This document shows positions 45,365-54,083 of a DNA stretch of 64,000 bases, piece by piece (the stretch's first letter is position 1; each line of letters begins with the position of its first letter). The notes under the pieces are model-generated. The model worked only from the letters and a program-made list of their open reading frames with translations. It had not been told where the DNA came from and searched no databases. The DNA is from an uncultured Eubacteriales bacterium (lineage in GTDB: Bacteria > Bacillota > Clostridia > Oscillospirales > UBA644), in NCBI GenBank assembly GCA_959604355.1, contig CAUHAO010000008.1, positions 1 to 64,000 of the forward strand, given 5' to 3'. The translations under genes and the position numbers were made by a program.

Positions 45365-47779
45365 TTGTATCAGGTAATCAAAAGAAACGGTTCGATCGCT
45401 GAATTCGACATTTCAAAGATAAGCGACGCAATCCGCAAGGCATTCGAGGCGCAGCAGAAACAGTATCATCCCAGCATAATTGACTTGCTCGCGCTCAAAG
45501 TTACGGCAGACTTTGAGCCGAAGGTCAAGGACGGCAAGATCGCCGTTGAGGACATTCAGGACAGCGCGGAATCCGTGCTCATCCAGGCGGGTTACGCGGA
45601 CGTCGCGAAAGCGTACATACTTTATCGCCGTCAGCGCGAGAAGCTGCGTGAGATGAAGAACGCGATGCTCGACTACAAAGAGATAGTTGACAGCTACGTC
45701 AAAGTCACCGACTGGCGCGTCAAGGAGAATTCCACCGTCACATATTCCGTCGGCGGACTTATCCTTTCCAACTCGGGCGCGATAACATCCCGTTACTGGC
45801 TGTCCGAGATATACGACGACGAAATATCAAACGCACACCGCAACGCGGATATACATATCCATGACCTTTCGATGCTCACGGGCTATTGCGCTGGATGGTC
45901 TCTGCGCCAGCTCATCAAGGAAGGCCTCGGCGGTGTTCCCGGCAAGATAACATCCTCTCCCGCAAGCCACCTTGCGACCCTCTGCAACCAGATGGTCAAC
46001 TTCCTCGGCATAATGCAGAACGAATGGGCGGGCGCTCAGGCGTTTTCGTCTTTCGATACGTACCTTGCGCCGTTCGTCAAGGTCGATAATCTTACCTATG
46101 ACCAGGTCAAGAAGAGCATCGAGTCTTTCATTTACGGCGTGAACACTCCCAGCCGGTGGGGCACTCAGGCACCCTTCTCCAACATCACCCTTGACTGGAC
46201 CGTTCCCGCGGATCTCGCGGAGCAGAATTGTATCGTCGGCGGCAAGGAAATGCCGTTCAAATACAAGGACTGCCAGAAAGAAATGGACATCGTCAACAAG
46301 GCGTTCATCGAGATCATGATTGAGGGCGACGCTAACGGACGCGGGTTCCAGTATCCCATTCCGACCTACTCCATCACAAAGGATTTCGATTGGTCGGACA
46401 CCGAAAACAACCGTCTGCTCTTCGAGATGACTGCCAAATACGGCACACCTTATTTCTCCAATTACGTCAACAGCGACATGCAGCCCAGCGACGTGCGCAG
46501 TATGTGCTGCCGTCTGCGTCTCGATCTGCGTGAACTCCGCAAGAAGTCGGGCGGCTTCTTCGGCAGCGGCGAAAGCACGGGCTCTGTCGGCGTTGTTACG
46601 ATAAACATTCCGCGTATCGCGTATCTCGCGTCGGACGAGGCGGATTTCTACAAACGCCTCGACCACATGATGGATATTTCCGCTCGCTCGCTCAAGATAA
46701 AGCGCGATATCATCACCAAACTCCTCGACGAAGGGCTCTATCCGTATACGAAACGTTACCTCGGCACGTTCAACAACCACTTCTCGACCATCGGTCTTGT
46801 CGGAATGAACGAGGCGGGACTCAACGCGAAGTGGATCCGCAAGGATATGACTCATCCCGAAACTCAGGAGTTCTCCAAGAACGTACTCAACCATATGCGC
46901 GAACGTCTTTCCGACTACCAGGAAAAATACGGAGACCTGTTCAACCTCGAAGCGACCCCCGCGGAGAGCACGGCGTTCCGTCTGGCAAAGCATGACGTGA
47001 AGCGTTATCCCGATATCATCACAGCCTCTCAGAACGGCGGCACACCTTATTACACCAACTCGTCGCATCTGCCCGTCGGATACACCTCGGATATATTCGA
47101 CGCGCTCGATATCCAGGACGAATTGCAGACCCTTTACACATCGGGTACGGTGTTCCACGCGTTCCTCGGCGAAAAGCTTCCCGACTGGAAGAGCGCCGCG
47201 ACACTCGTGCGCAAGATCTCCGAAAACTACAAATTGCCTTATTACACCCTCTCTCCGACATATTCCGTCTGCCGCACACACGGATATATCGCGGGTGAAC
47301 AGTATAAATGCCCCATCTGCGGGGAAACTACCGAAGTGTACAGCCGTATAACGGGCTATTACAGACCTGTCCAGAACTGGAACGACGGTAAGACCGAAGA
47401 ATTCAAGCAGAGAAAGGTTTACGATATCGCAAACTCTCATCTCACGCACTCCGGACCCGTTGACCGTGCCAGCTCATGCTGCTCCTCCGCCGGAGCGCAG
47501 GTCACAGTCGACACCGAGGCTCTCGGCAACGTGGATGTCGCGACGAAAACGTTCGAACTCTTCACCACCAAGACATGCCCGAACTGCAAAGTCGCGGCGG
47601 CGATGCTCGAAAATGAGGGTATCGAATACGTCAAGACGGACGCGGAGAGCGATCCCGAGCGCACGAAGAGCTACGGCATCATGCAGGCGCCCACCCTCAT
47701 CGTCACTTCACCCGACGGCACATACGAAAAATATGTCGGCGTGTGGGATATCAAGAAAATGATACAGGAACATAAATAA
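45365..47779 (+). CDS. nrdD: Anaerobic ribonucleoside-triphosphate reductase with thioredoxin-fold tail
   Basis: NrdD reduces ribonucleotides to deoxyribonucleotides under anoxia using a glycyl radical. The protein has 804 residues. An ATP cone lies at the N-terminus (VIKRNGSIAEFDISKISDAI). The catalytic barrel contains SDVRSMCCRLRLDL. The zinc site (CRTHGY, CPICGE) and the glycyl radical loop (SRITGYYRPVQNW) follow near 640-680. Unusually, a further 75 residues form a thioredoxin/glutaredoxin-like domain with CPNC (TTKTCPNCKVAAAML) and GIMQAPTLIV, which could supply reducing power in cis. The start is TTG at 45365 with a weak ribosome-binding site; no better start is in frame. Confidence 0.95.
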   Translation: MYQVIKRNGSIAEFDISKISDAIRKAFEAQQKQYHPSIIDLLALKVTADFEPKVKDGKIAVEDIQDSAESVLIQAGYADVAKAYILYRRQREKLREMKNAMLDYKEIVDSYVKVTDWRVKENSTVTYSVGGLILSNSGAITSRYWLSEIYDDEISNAHRNADIHIHDLSMLTGYCAGWSLRQLIKEGLGGVPGKITSSPASHLATLCNQMVNFLGIMQNEWAGAQAFSSFDTYLAPFVKVDNLTYDQVKKSIESFIYGVNTPSRWGTQAPFSNITLDWTVPADLAEQNCIVGGKEMPFKYKDCQKEMDIVNKAFIEIMIEGDANGRGFQYPIPTYSITKDFDWSDTENNRLLFEMTAKYGTPYFSNYVNSDMQPSDVRSMCCRLRLDLRELRKKSGGFFGSGESTGSVGVVTINIPRIAYLASDEADFYKRLDHMMDISARSLKIKRDIITKLLDEGLYPYTKRYLGTFNNHFSTIGLVGMNEAGLNAKWIRKDMTHPETQEFSKNVLNHMRERLSDYQEKYGDLFNLEATPAESTAFRLAKHDVKRYPDIITASQNGGTPYYTNSSHLPVGYTSDIFDALDIQDELQTLYTSGTVFHAFLGEKLPDWKSAATLVRKISENYKLPYYTLSPTYSVCRTHGYIAGEQYKCPICGETTEVYSRITGYYRPVQNWNDGKTEEFKQRKVYDIANSHLTHSGPVDRASSCCSSAGAQVTVDTEALGNVDVATKTFELFTTKTCPNCKVAAAMLENEGIEYVKTDAESDPERTKSYGIMQAPTLIVTSPDGTYEKYVGVWDIKKMIQEHK

Positions 47780-47797
47780 TTATCCGAATACATAACG

Positions 47798-47822
47798 AAA
47801 AGCCCGATATTTCGGGCTTTTC
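47798..47822 (+). terminator. nrdD terminator
   Basis: AAAAGCCCGA pairs perfectly with TCGGGCTTTT around TAT, and the right arm ends in TTTT. Confidence 0.9.
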
Positions 47823-47831
47823 GTTCAATAA

Positions 47832-47919
47832 GGCTCAGCGCTTTACGAATACGCAATGCCTTACGAAGGCTCAATGCTTTACGAATACGCAATGCCTTAC
47901 GAAGGCTCAATGCTTTACG
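47832..47919. repeat. Tandem repeat, 36 bp x 2.4
   Basis: Units start at 47832, 47868 and 47904 (GGCTCAATGCTTTACGAATA plus CGCAATGCCTTACGAA). Each unit contains two near-identical halves. There are no spacers, so it is not a CRISPR. No gene lies in 47780-48088. Confidence 0.9.
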
Positions 47920-47953
47920 GCACGGCGGATTTATTGCACAAACGGCTCCTTCA

Positions 47954-48030
47954 GCGCCGCGCGAAAGTCCTGCGGACTTTCGGCGACGGTCTGCGACCGT
48001 CGCGCTTTGCTGCGCAAAGCCGCGCGGCGC
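47954..48030. repeat. Cloverleaf palindromic element, copy E (divergent arms)
   Basis: The outer stem GCGCCGCGC (47954-47962) pairs perfectly with GCGCGGCGC (48022-48030). The three arms are CGAAAGTCC/GGACTTTCG, CGACGGTC/GACCGTCG and GCTTTGC/GCAAAGC, each with a TGC loop. The arm sequences differ from copies A-D, but the layout is the same. It lies 58 nt upstream of trxB. Confidence 0.88.
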
Positions 48031-48088
48031 GCCTGCGTAAAACATACTTTCACGTCCCCGCAAATCACATCTTAAGGAGACAAAATCA

Positions 48089-49000
48089 ATGAAAAAATAC
48101 GACATCATCATCGTCGGCGCGGGCACAGCCGGCATGACCGCCGCGATATACGCTCTGCGCGCGGGAAAATCCGTCTGCATATTCGAAAACGAGGTGTTTG
48201 GCGGACAGATATCTTATTCCCCCAGAGTTGAGAATTACCCCGGAATCCCGTCCGTAAGCGGCGCGGACTTCTCGGACGCGCTCGTCACACAGATAACGGC
48301 GCTCGGCGCGACGATTGAGCTTGAAAACGTCATATCCGTCACCGTCAACGGCGACGGCACGAAAAAAGTCGTTACGGACTGGAACGAGTACGAGTGCAGG
48401 GCGGTCATTCTCGCAACGGGCTCAAAACACCGCAAGCTCGGCGTCGAAAGAGAAGACGAGCTCGTCGGAAAAGGCGTGTCGTACTGCGCGGTATGCGACG
48501 GTGCGTTTTACAAGGGCAAGCCCGTCGCGGTCGTCGGAGGCGGCTCAACGGCGCTTCAGGACGCGATATTCCTCTCCGCGTATTGCTCTTCGGTTACACT
48601 CATTCACCGCCGCGACGAATTCCGCGGCGAGGAAAGACTTGTAAAGACCCTGCAAACAAAGGGCAACGTCAGCTTCATACTCAACAGCACCGTCAAAAGC
48701 CTTGACGGCGCGAGCCGCATCGAGGGCGTCACCGTGACGGATAAAATAACGGGTGCGGAAACGAAAATACCCGTTGACGGCCTTTTCGTCGCCGTCGGGC
48801 AGATGCCTCGGAACGAAAAATTCGCAAACATCGTCACGCTCGATGACTACGGCTACATCGCTTCGGGCGAGGATTGCCGCACAAGTACGGACGGCGTTTT
48901 CGCCGCGGGCGACTGCCGTACGAAAACTCTCCGTCAGCTCACCACCGCCGCCGCCGACGGTGCCGTCGCAGGTACCGCCGCCGCCGAATACTGCGATTGA
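48089..49000 (+). CDS. trxB: Thioredoxin reductase
   Basis: A 303-residue flavoenzyme that passes electrons from NADPH to thioredoxin. FAD-binding GAGTAGMTAAIYALRAGK at the start, redox pair in SYCAVCDGAFYKG (about 134-137), NADPH-binding VVGGGSTALQDAIFLS, and the C-terminal FAD contact GVFAAGDCRTKTLRQ. AAGGAG precedes the ATG. Its place next to nrdD, whose tail is thioredoxin-like, may be meaningful, but the two genes are separated by a terminator and repeats. Confidence 0.95.
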   Translation: MKKYDIIIVGAGTAGMTAAIYALRAGKSVCIFENEVFGGQISYSPRVENYPGIPSVSGADFSDALVTQITALGATIELENVISVTVNGDGTKKVVTDWNEYECRAVILATGSKHRKLGVEREDELVGKGVSYCAVCDGAFYKGKPVAVVGGGSTALQDAIFLSAYCSSVTLIHRRDEFRGEERLVKTLQTKGNVSFILNSTVKSLDGASRIEGVTVTDKITGAETKIPVDGLFVAVGQMPRNEKFANIVTLDDYGYIASGEDCRTSTDGVFAAGDCRTKTLRQLTTAAADGAVAGTAAAEYCD

Positions 49001-49027
49001 AAATCCCGAACGACCCCGTGAAGATAC

Positions 49028-49061
49028 AAAAAGATATCCGCGCGATACGCGGATATCTTTT
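49028..49061. terminator. Bidirectional terminator between trxB and the acyl-CoA ligase gene
   Basis: AAAAGATATCCGCG pairs perfectly with CGCGGATATCTTTT around CGATA. T-runs are present on both strands. Confidence 0.92.
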
Positions 49062-49094
49062 CTTTATCTATTATTCTTTTTTATACGTCTGCTT

Positions 49095-50807
49095 TTATGC
49101 GCCTGCCGCTTGATTTTCCGCCTCTTCCTTCTCGAGGACTGTGTATGCGACCTTGCCGACGAGCGTTTTCGGCAGCTCCTTGCGGAACTCTATGTCGTAC
49201 GGCATCGCATATTTCGCGATGTGCTTGCGGCAATGCTCCATTATCGACGATTTGAGCTCGTCGGAGGGTTCATAGCCCTCTTTCGGGACAATGAACGCCT
49301 TGACTTTCTGCATCTTGTAGTCGTCCTTGACGCCGATGACACAGCTCATAACGACTGCCTCGTGCGCGTCGATTATATTTTCGAGCTGCGACGGGTAAAC
49401 GTTGTAGCCGCTTGTTATTATCATTCTCTTGATACGCTGCTTGAAGTATACGAAGCCTTCATCGTCCATATATCCCATATCGCCCGTGTGCAGCCATACT
49501 CTGCCGTCCGCGTGCGTGTGCAGCGCCGCCGCCGTCTCTTCGGGATTATTCATATATCCGAGCATCACCGACGGGCCGTGGATACATATTTCGCCGTCTT
49601 CGCCGTAAGGCACTTCCTCATCCGTGCCGACTTTGCAAATAATGAAGTATGTGTCGGGGTAGGGCAGACCTATCGAGCCTTCCTTTTCCTTGTTGTACGG
49701 AGTCAAACAGCTCGCGGTAACACATTCCGTCGTGCCGTAGCCTTCGCGGATGCGTATTTGCGCGCCGTGGTCTGCGAGGAATTTATCGAATTTCTTTTTA
49801 AGCTCGATCGACAGAGAGTCTCCGCCCGAGAAAACGCCTTTGAGACATTTCAGGTTCACCTTATCCATATACGGGTTACGGGTTATCGCCTCAAAGAGCG
49901 TCGGCACGCCCGCGATATAGTTGGGCTTCTCGGTTTTGAGCAGTTTACTGTAGCTCTTGACGTTGAAACGCGGCACAAGTATGCTTCTGCCGCCGGCGGC
50001 GAGCATCGTGTGAACGCAAACACCGAGACCGAAGCCGTGGAACATCGGCATTGCCGCAAGCATGCTCATTCCCGGCTCGAAATTGTTCGCCATTGCGATG
50101 GTCTGTCGGCCGAGAGCGTTGAAGTTGAGGTTTGACAGGCGTATACCCTTCGTCGTGCCCGTCGTGCCGCCCGAGAAGAGGATGACTGCTTCGTCAGAGC
50201 CGCTTTTTTCGACTTTATATTCGCCCGTGAACTTTCTGCCGCCCGCGAGGAAGTCTTTCCACATCACAACTTCAGCGTCGGTCTTCGGAATGGGCGGGAT
50301 TTTCGACGTGAGCTTGAACACCGCCGCCTTTATCGGGTCGAGCGCGTCCGCGACGGACGTAATGACGAGGCTTTGCAGAGGATAATTTTTGCGCACGTTG
50401 ACGAATTTTCCGTAAAACTGGTCGAGCGTCACCGCACATTTGCTGCCCGCGGTTCTGAGATAAAATTCTATCTCTCCCTCCGCGGAAAGGGGGTGTATCA
50501 TCGACGCTATCGCGCCTATACGGTTAAGCGCGTACAGACAGTAGACCGTCTGCGGCACGTTGGGCATGCAGACCGTGACTTTGTCGCCTTCGCTGATACC
50601 TATGGCCTTGAACGCTTTCGCCGCAAGGTCGATACGCTCGAGCATTTTTTTGTAACTGATGTTCGAACCCATGAACGAAAGAGCAGTATATTCCGGATAT
50701 TCTCGCGCCGTCTGCGTCACCGCGTCAAGCATTGAGCCTTGCGGATATTCCAGATGAAACTGCACGTCGCCGTAACTGCCCAGCCAGGGCATCCTGATTT
50801 CTTCCAT
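49095..50807 (-). CDS. Acyl-CoA ligase (AMP-binding family)
   Basis: A 570-residue adenylate-forming enzyme, most like long-chain fatty-acyl-CoA synthetases. The phosphate-binding loop is VILFSGGTTGTTKGIRLSNL; later motifs are REGYGTTECVTASCL, VWLHTGDMGYMDDEGFVYF and the hinge KRMIITSGYNVYPSQLE; the catalytic Lys is in LPKTLVGKVAY. It activates a carboxylic acid with ATP and CoA; the chain length is not readable. It is the last gene of a TetR/acyltransferase-like/ligase operon, which suggests regulated lipid or fatty-acid handling. Confidence 0.9.
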   Translation of the reverse strand: MEEIRMPWLGSYGDVQFHLEYPQGSMLDAVTQTAREYPEYTALSFMGSNISYKKMLERIDLAAKAFKAIGISEGDKVTVCMPNVPQTVYCLYALNRIGAIASMIHPLSAEGEIEFYLRTAGSKCAVTLDQFYGKFVNVRKNYPLQSLVITSVADALDPIKAAVFKLTSKIPPIPKTDAEVVMWKDFLAGGRKFTGEYKVEKSGSDEAVILFSGGTTGTTKGIRLSNLNFNALGRQTIAMANNFEPGMSMLAAMPMFHGFGLGVCVHTMLAAGGRSILVPRFNVKSYSKLLKTEKPNYIAGVPTLFEAITRNPYMDKVNLKCLKGVFSGGDSLSIELKKKFDKFLADHGAQIRIREGYGTTECVTASCLTPYNKEKEGSIGLPYPDTYFIICKVGTDEEVPYGEDGEICIHGPSVMLGYMNNPEETAAALHTHADGRVWLHTGDMGYMDDEGFVYFKQRIKRMIITSGYNVYPSQLENIIDAHEAVVMSCVIGVKDDYKMQKVKAFIVPKEGYEPSDELKSSIMEHCRKHIAKYAMPYDIEFRKELPKTLVGKVAYTVLEKEEAENQAAGA

Positions 50808-50862
50808 TTTCTTTCTCCGCGTTTAAAATTTTATGCTTTAAATTTTCATTGTCATATAGTTG

Positions 50863-51759
50863 TCATATATTTGTAAGGTCGATTTCTTCCGCCGCGGGCG
50901 CGTCAAGCAGCTCGGGGTGAGCGAAAAGATGTTTCAGCAAACGTATGCTCTTTGCGAAATAAACGCCGTCGGCGATACGCTCGTCGAGAGTTATGCCGAG
51001 ATTGAGACAGTCGCGCATCTCATACGAGCCGTCGTCCTCGAAGAACGGTTCCTTGTGCTTCTCGCCGATGACGAGGAATATCGAGTTCGTGCCCCAGTTC
51101 GTGAGATGATGGTAACTTGCGCTCATTTTTATGCTGCCGAGGTTTGATATGAACACCGTCGATTCATACGGGTCAACGTCGCTGAGTGCTTTGGGCAGTT
51201 TGCCGTAAAAGTCGAGTTTGAAAATTATATTCGTGAAAAACTGCAGCAGCCAGCGCGGCAGCTTTGTCAGTACATCCATCGTGTCCGTTGCGCCTTCACT
51301 TTTGTTCTCGTGGCGCACACCGTAAACGAATTTACATATCTTGCCGTGTATCTGCTCAATGAGAGGCTGCGGATCTTCTTTGTCCGTGATGAGCGTTGCG
51401 AGAGCCTCATGAGCGTCGTCGGTGAACATTTTCTTGACGACGAATGAGAACGAAATGTCGTTGCGCTCGTAGGTACGTCTGCCGATGATAAAGCGGTTCA
51501 TTTTCGGGCGAAGGATTATCGTCTTTGATAGCGCCGCCGTGATGAAGTGAAAAAGAGTATACTTGAATTCGGGATTCTGCGCGTTTTTCGCGTCGAGATA
51601 TGCTATGGCTTGAGTAAGGTCTATGCGCTCGACCGCGACAGCCTCGTTGTCTGCACGGTTGGGCAGAAGATAGGGCATGAACTGGTGCATCGAGTCTCCC
51701 TCACGCACAAGTCTGCCGTCACGCCTGTCGCCGCGCTGCCTCTTGATTTTTTCACTCAT
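50863..51759 (-). CDS. 2-oxo acid dehydrogenase E2-like acyltransferase
   Basis: A 298-residue protein with the CAT-like (chloramphenicol acetyltransferase/E2 catalytic) fold: KYTLFHFITAALSKTIILRP, then the central part, and LNLGITLDERIADGVYFAKS near the end. The canonical active site DHRxxDG is DERIADG, so the catalytic histidine is Glu. There are no lipoyl or E3-binding domains. Whether it has activity is unclear. It overlaps the TetR gene by 8 nt and lies 56 nt upstream of the acyl-CoA ligase gene; this trio suggests a role with acyl-CoA. Confidence 0.8.
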   Translation of the reverse strand: MSEKIKRQRGDRRDGRLVREGDSMHQFMPYLLPNRADNEAVAVERIDLTQAIAYLDAKNAQNPEFKYTLFHFITAALSKTIILRPKMNRFIIGRRTYERNDISFSFVVKKMFTDDAHEALATLITDKEDPQPLIEQIHGKICKFVYGVRHENKSEGATDTMDVLTKLPRWLLQFFTNIIFKLDFYGKLPKALSDVDPYESTVFISNLGSIKMSASYHHLTNWGTNSIFLVIGEKHKEPFFEDDGSYEMRDCLNLGITLDERIADGVYFAKSIRLLKHLFAHPELLDAPAAEEIDLTNI

Positions 51760-52396
51760 GGTCGTTTTCCGCCTTCCCCGCGTCCTCTTCGGACGGCGTT
51801 TCTTCTTTTTCTTCGTAATCTATCTGTGTGATGAGCTTGAGCAGGGAGAAATTGTCGTCAAAACGCTGTGTCAGGTTTGTCACCCGCATCGAGATGTCTT
51901 CGGGAGGCTCCGTCATGCCTTTTTCTATCCACGCCACCGTCATCGTTGCTATGCCTCCGAGAAGGAACTTAACCGTGTCGCTGTTGAGCTTCGGGTCAAT
52001 GTATTTTTCGGTATGCTTTGCGTATGAGCCGATAGCGTAATAGAATATCTGTATCAGCGACGCGTTGCGCAGTTTGATAAGATTTTCTCGGTGCTCGTAA
52101 AAAGTCTTGAAATATATAAGATACAGCTCGTACGCGTCAAAACCGTCTTTTTTGTATTTGAGCTGCACCTTTTCGACATACTCGTCAACGATGCCTTCGA
52201 TGAATTTGCGGATTATGTCATCCTTGCTTGTGAAATTGCGGTAAAACGATTGCCGCGCCACACCCGCCTCGTCCGTGATGTTCGCAATTTTTATCTCCTC
52301 GTACGGCTTTTTGCCGAGAAGAGTCATGAGCGCGTTGAATATCCAATTGCGTGTGCGCTTTGTCTGCTTGTTGCAGCTTTTTTTCTTGCCGAACAT
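51752..52396 (-). CDS. TetR/AcrR family regulator
   Basis: A 214-residue repressor. The N-terminal helix-turn-helix is NWIFNALMTLLGKKPYEEIK, then IANITDEAGVARQSFYRNFT and SKDDIIRKF. The C-terminal region is helical and probably binds an acyl ligand, judging from the adjacent acyl-CoA ligase; this is inference. AGGAGACG precedes the ATG. It heads the operon, and the ATGTAA-N6-TTACAT palindrome just after the promoter is its likely own operator. Confidence 0.9.
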   Translation of the reverse strand: MFGKKKSCNKQTKRTRNWIFNALMTLLGKKPYEEIKIANITDEAGVARQSFYRNFTSKDDIIRKFIEGIVDEYVEKVQLKYKKDGFDAYELYLIYFKTFYEHRENLIKLRNASLIQIFYYAIGSYAKHTEKYIDPKLNSDTVKFLLGGIATMTVAWIEKGMTEPPEDISMRVTNLTQRFDDNFSLLKLITQIDYEEKEETPSEEDAGKAENDHE

Positions 52397-52424
52397 TTAC
52401 GTCTCCTTTCCGCGGGATACTGAA

Positions 52425-52442
52425 ATGTAAAAAGTGTTACAT
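52425..52442. promoter_or_regulatory. TetR-type operator
   Basis: ATGTAA (52425-52430) and TTACAT (52437-52442) form a perfect inverted repeat with a 6-bp centre. It sits about 11-28 nt after the predicted transcription start of the tetR operon. Confidence 0.65.
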
Positions 52443-52459
52443 TTGTCTCATTTGCCACA

Positions 52460-52488
52460 AGTATACCACATTTTTTTCCCGCTGTCAA
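52460..52488 (-). promoter_or_regulatory. Promoter of the tetR operon
   Basis: Minus strand: perfect TTGACA (52488-52483), a 17-nt spacer and TATACT (52465-52460). Confidence 0.8.
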
Positions 52489-52600
52489 GTCCAAACAGCA
52501 AATATTGTCTGACATTTTTTACCTCTCTGAATTTATCCGCAGGGACAGGGAACAATAATGGCAAAAATCAGAAAAAAAAGTATAAAAGCACGACAAAAAC

Positions 52601-52629
52601 TTGACAAACGGTATAGAAAGGTGTATAAT
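52601..52629 (+). promoter_or_regulatory. Promoter of the small membrane gene at 52673
   Basis: Perfect TTGACA (52601-52606), a 17-nt spacer and perfect TATAAT (52624-52629). Confidence 0.85.
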
Positions 52630-52672
52630 AAACATATGATGATATCACTTTGAGATGAAAGGATACGTTAAG

Positions 52673-53041
52673 ATGAAAGAACTCAGAAAAGAATATAAGA
52701 TACTTCTCGGCGTCGCCGCGGGCGTTGCAGCCGCAGGTCTCGCGTTCGCAGCATACAAATCCTTAAAAGCGCTCCGGAAAGCAAAGGCTGAAATTTCCGA
52801 AAAGGAAAGCGACGGCGACGACAGTATCGCGTCTCCCGACGAGGCTGTCTATGTGGACGCGGAATATATACGGATAGGGAACGGCGACGACTCCGAAGCG
52901 CCTGCCTCGGACGGCGATGACGTACCGGAAAACGCTCCTGAAAAGGCTTCCGAAAACGCTCCCGTAAAAGAAGACGAGCCTTCGGCAGAACGCAACGCAC
53001 CTTCCGAAGCAGCTCCCGAGACCGCCGAAGGCAGAGAATAA
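52673..53041 (+). CDS. Small membrane-anchored acidic protein
   Basis: A 122-residue protein of unknown family. A basic start (KELRKEYKILL) is followed by one membrane helix (GVAAGVAAAGLAFAAY) and then an acidic, Ala/Pro/Glu-rich, probably unfolded tail. AAAGGA lies 9 nt before the ATG at 52673; a second ATG at 52655 has weaker support. It is monocistronic between a strong promoter and a terminator. Confidence 0.6.
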   Translation: MKELRKEYKILLGVAAGVAAAGLAFAAYKSLKALRKAKAEISEKESDGDDSIASPDEAVYVDAEYIRIGNGDDSEAPASDGDDVPENAPEKASENAPVKEDEPSAERNAPSEAAPETAEGRE

Positions 53042-53066
53042 AGAATTTTCCGTTTGTCTTCATAAA

Positions 53067-53104
53067 ACGATGCGGTCTGAAAAAGACCGCACCGTGTTTT
53101 TTAT
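53067..53104 (+). terminator. Terminator of the small acidic protein gene
   Basis: ACGATGCGGTCT pairs with AGACCGCACCGT (one A-C mismatch) around GAAAA, followed by GTTTTTTA. Confidence 0.85.
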
Positions 53105-53162
53105 ATTTTACATCTTAAGTATGCGCCGCGGTTTTATCCGGGGCTCGGAAAGATAGGTCTTT

Positions 53163-54071
53163 ATGAAAAACGATTTTATTCTCTCATGTGAATCCACGGT
53201 AGACCTGCCGTATTCCTACATATCGGGCAGGAACATCCCCGTACTTTTCTATTCCTATACGGTCGACAACGAAGAATATGTTGACGATATGGGCAGGGAT
53301 CCCGAAGTTCTTCCACGTTTTTACGGGTTTATTGCAGACGGCAAGATCCCGACCACATCCCAGATCAACGAGTTCCGGTATGAGGAGTTTTTTGAAGAAC
53401 AGATCCAAAAGGGCGACGTACTTCATATCGCTTTCGGCTCGGGCATGACCCCCTCTGTGACCCACGCGCTTGAGGCGGCTGAAATAATACGCGAGAAATA
53501 CCCCGACCGCAAGCTGACGGTAATAGATTCCCTTTGTTCGTGCTCCGGCTACGGTCTGCTTGTAGATATCGCGGCGGACATGCGTGACGCAGGCGCATCG
53601 ATGGAAGAGATCGAAAAATACCTGCTTGAAAACCGTCAGGGCGTACATCATCAGTTTTTCAGTACCGACATCAAATATTTCCGCAGAAGCGGACGTGTTT
53701 CGGGCGCCGCGGCGACTGTGGCGACCATTCTCGGCATATGCCCGATTATGCGTCTTGACGATAAAGGGCGTATCATTGCTTACGACAAGGTCCGCGGCAA
53801 AAAGGCGGCTATCGAAAAGACGGTTGATGCCATGCAGGCTCACGCGCGCGGAGGCAAGGATTACAGCGGCAAATGCTTTATCAGCCATTCGAACTGCATC
53901 GAAGACGCCGAAACGCTAAAAGCGGCCATAGAATCGCGTTTTCCGAATATTTCAGGCGGCGTGCGCATTTTCGATATAGGCACAATAATCGCATCTCATT
54001 GCGGCCCCGGTACCGTTGCCGTGTATTTCCTCGGCGATGACCGCGTTCCCGACAAGAGTTCACATAAATAA
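53163..54071 (+). CDS. DegV family fatty-acid-binding protein
   Basis: A 302-residue protein. DegV proteins bind one fatty acid and, in Gram-positive bacteria, act as FakB subunits for fatty-acid kinase. Features: LSCESTVDLPYSYISGRNIP, TTSQINEFRYEEFFEEQI, LHIAFGSGMTPSVTHALEAA, and VIDSLCSCSGYGLLVDIAAD, then ISHSNCIEDAETLKAAI. FakA is not in the window. It fits with the nearby acyl-CoA ligase and TetR genes in lipid metabolism, though it is separately transcribed. Confidence 0.93.
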   Translation: MKNDFILSCESTVDLPYSYISGRNIPVLFYSYTVDNEEYVDDMGRDPEVLPRFYGFIADGKIPTTSQINEFRYEEFFEEQIQKGDVLHIAFGSGMTPSVTHALEAAEIIREKYPDRKLTVIDSLCSCSGYGLLVDIAADMRDAGASMEEIEKYLLENRQGVHHQFFSTDIKYFRRSGRVSGAAATVATILGICPIMRLDDKGRIIAYDKVRGKKAAIEKTVDAMQAHARGGKDYSGKCFISHSNCIEDAETLKAAIESRFPNISGGVRIFDIGTIIASHCGPGTVAVYFLGDDRVPDKSSHK

Positions 54072-54083
54072 TAATTCAACACG

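Noticed and set aside
45827..47449. 540-residue open frame on the minus strand inside nrdD
   Set aside because: It is antisense to a clear NrdD gene, an effect of GC-rich codon use. It has no recognisable domain.
47832..47919. 36-bp direct repeats resembling a CRISPR array
   Set aside because: The units are strictly head to tail with no spacers, and no cas gene is near.
48753..50135. 460-residue open frame on the plus strand across trxB and the acyl-CoA ligase gene
   Set aside because: It reads through a bidirectional terminator and is antisense to the ligase; no domain seen.
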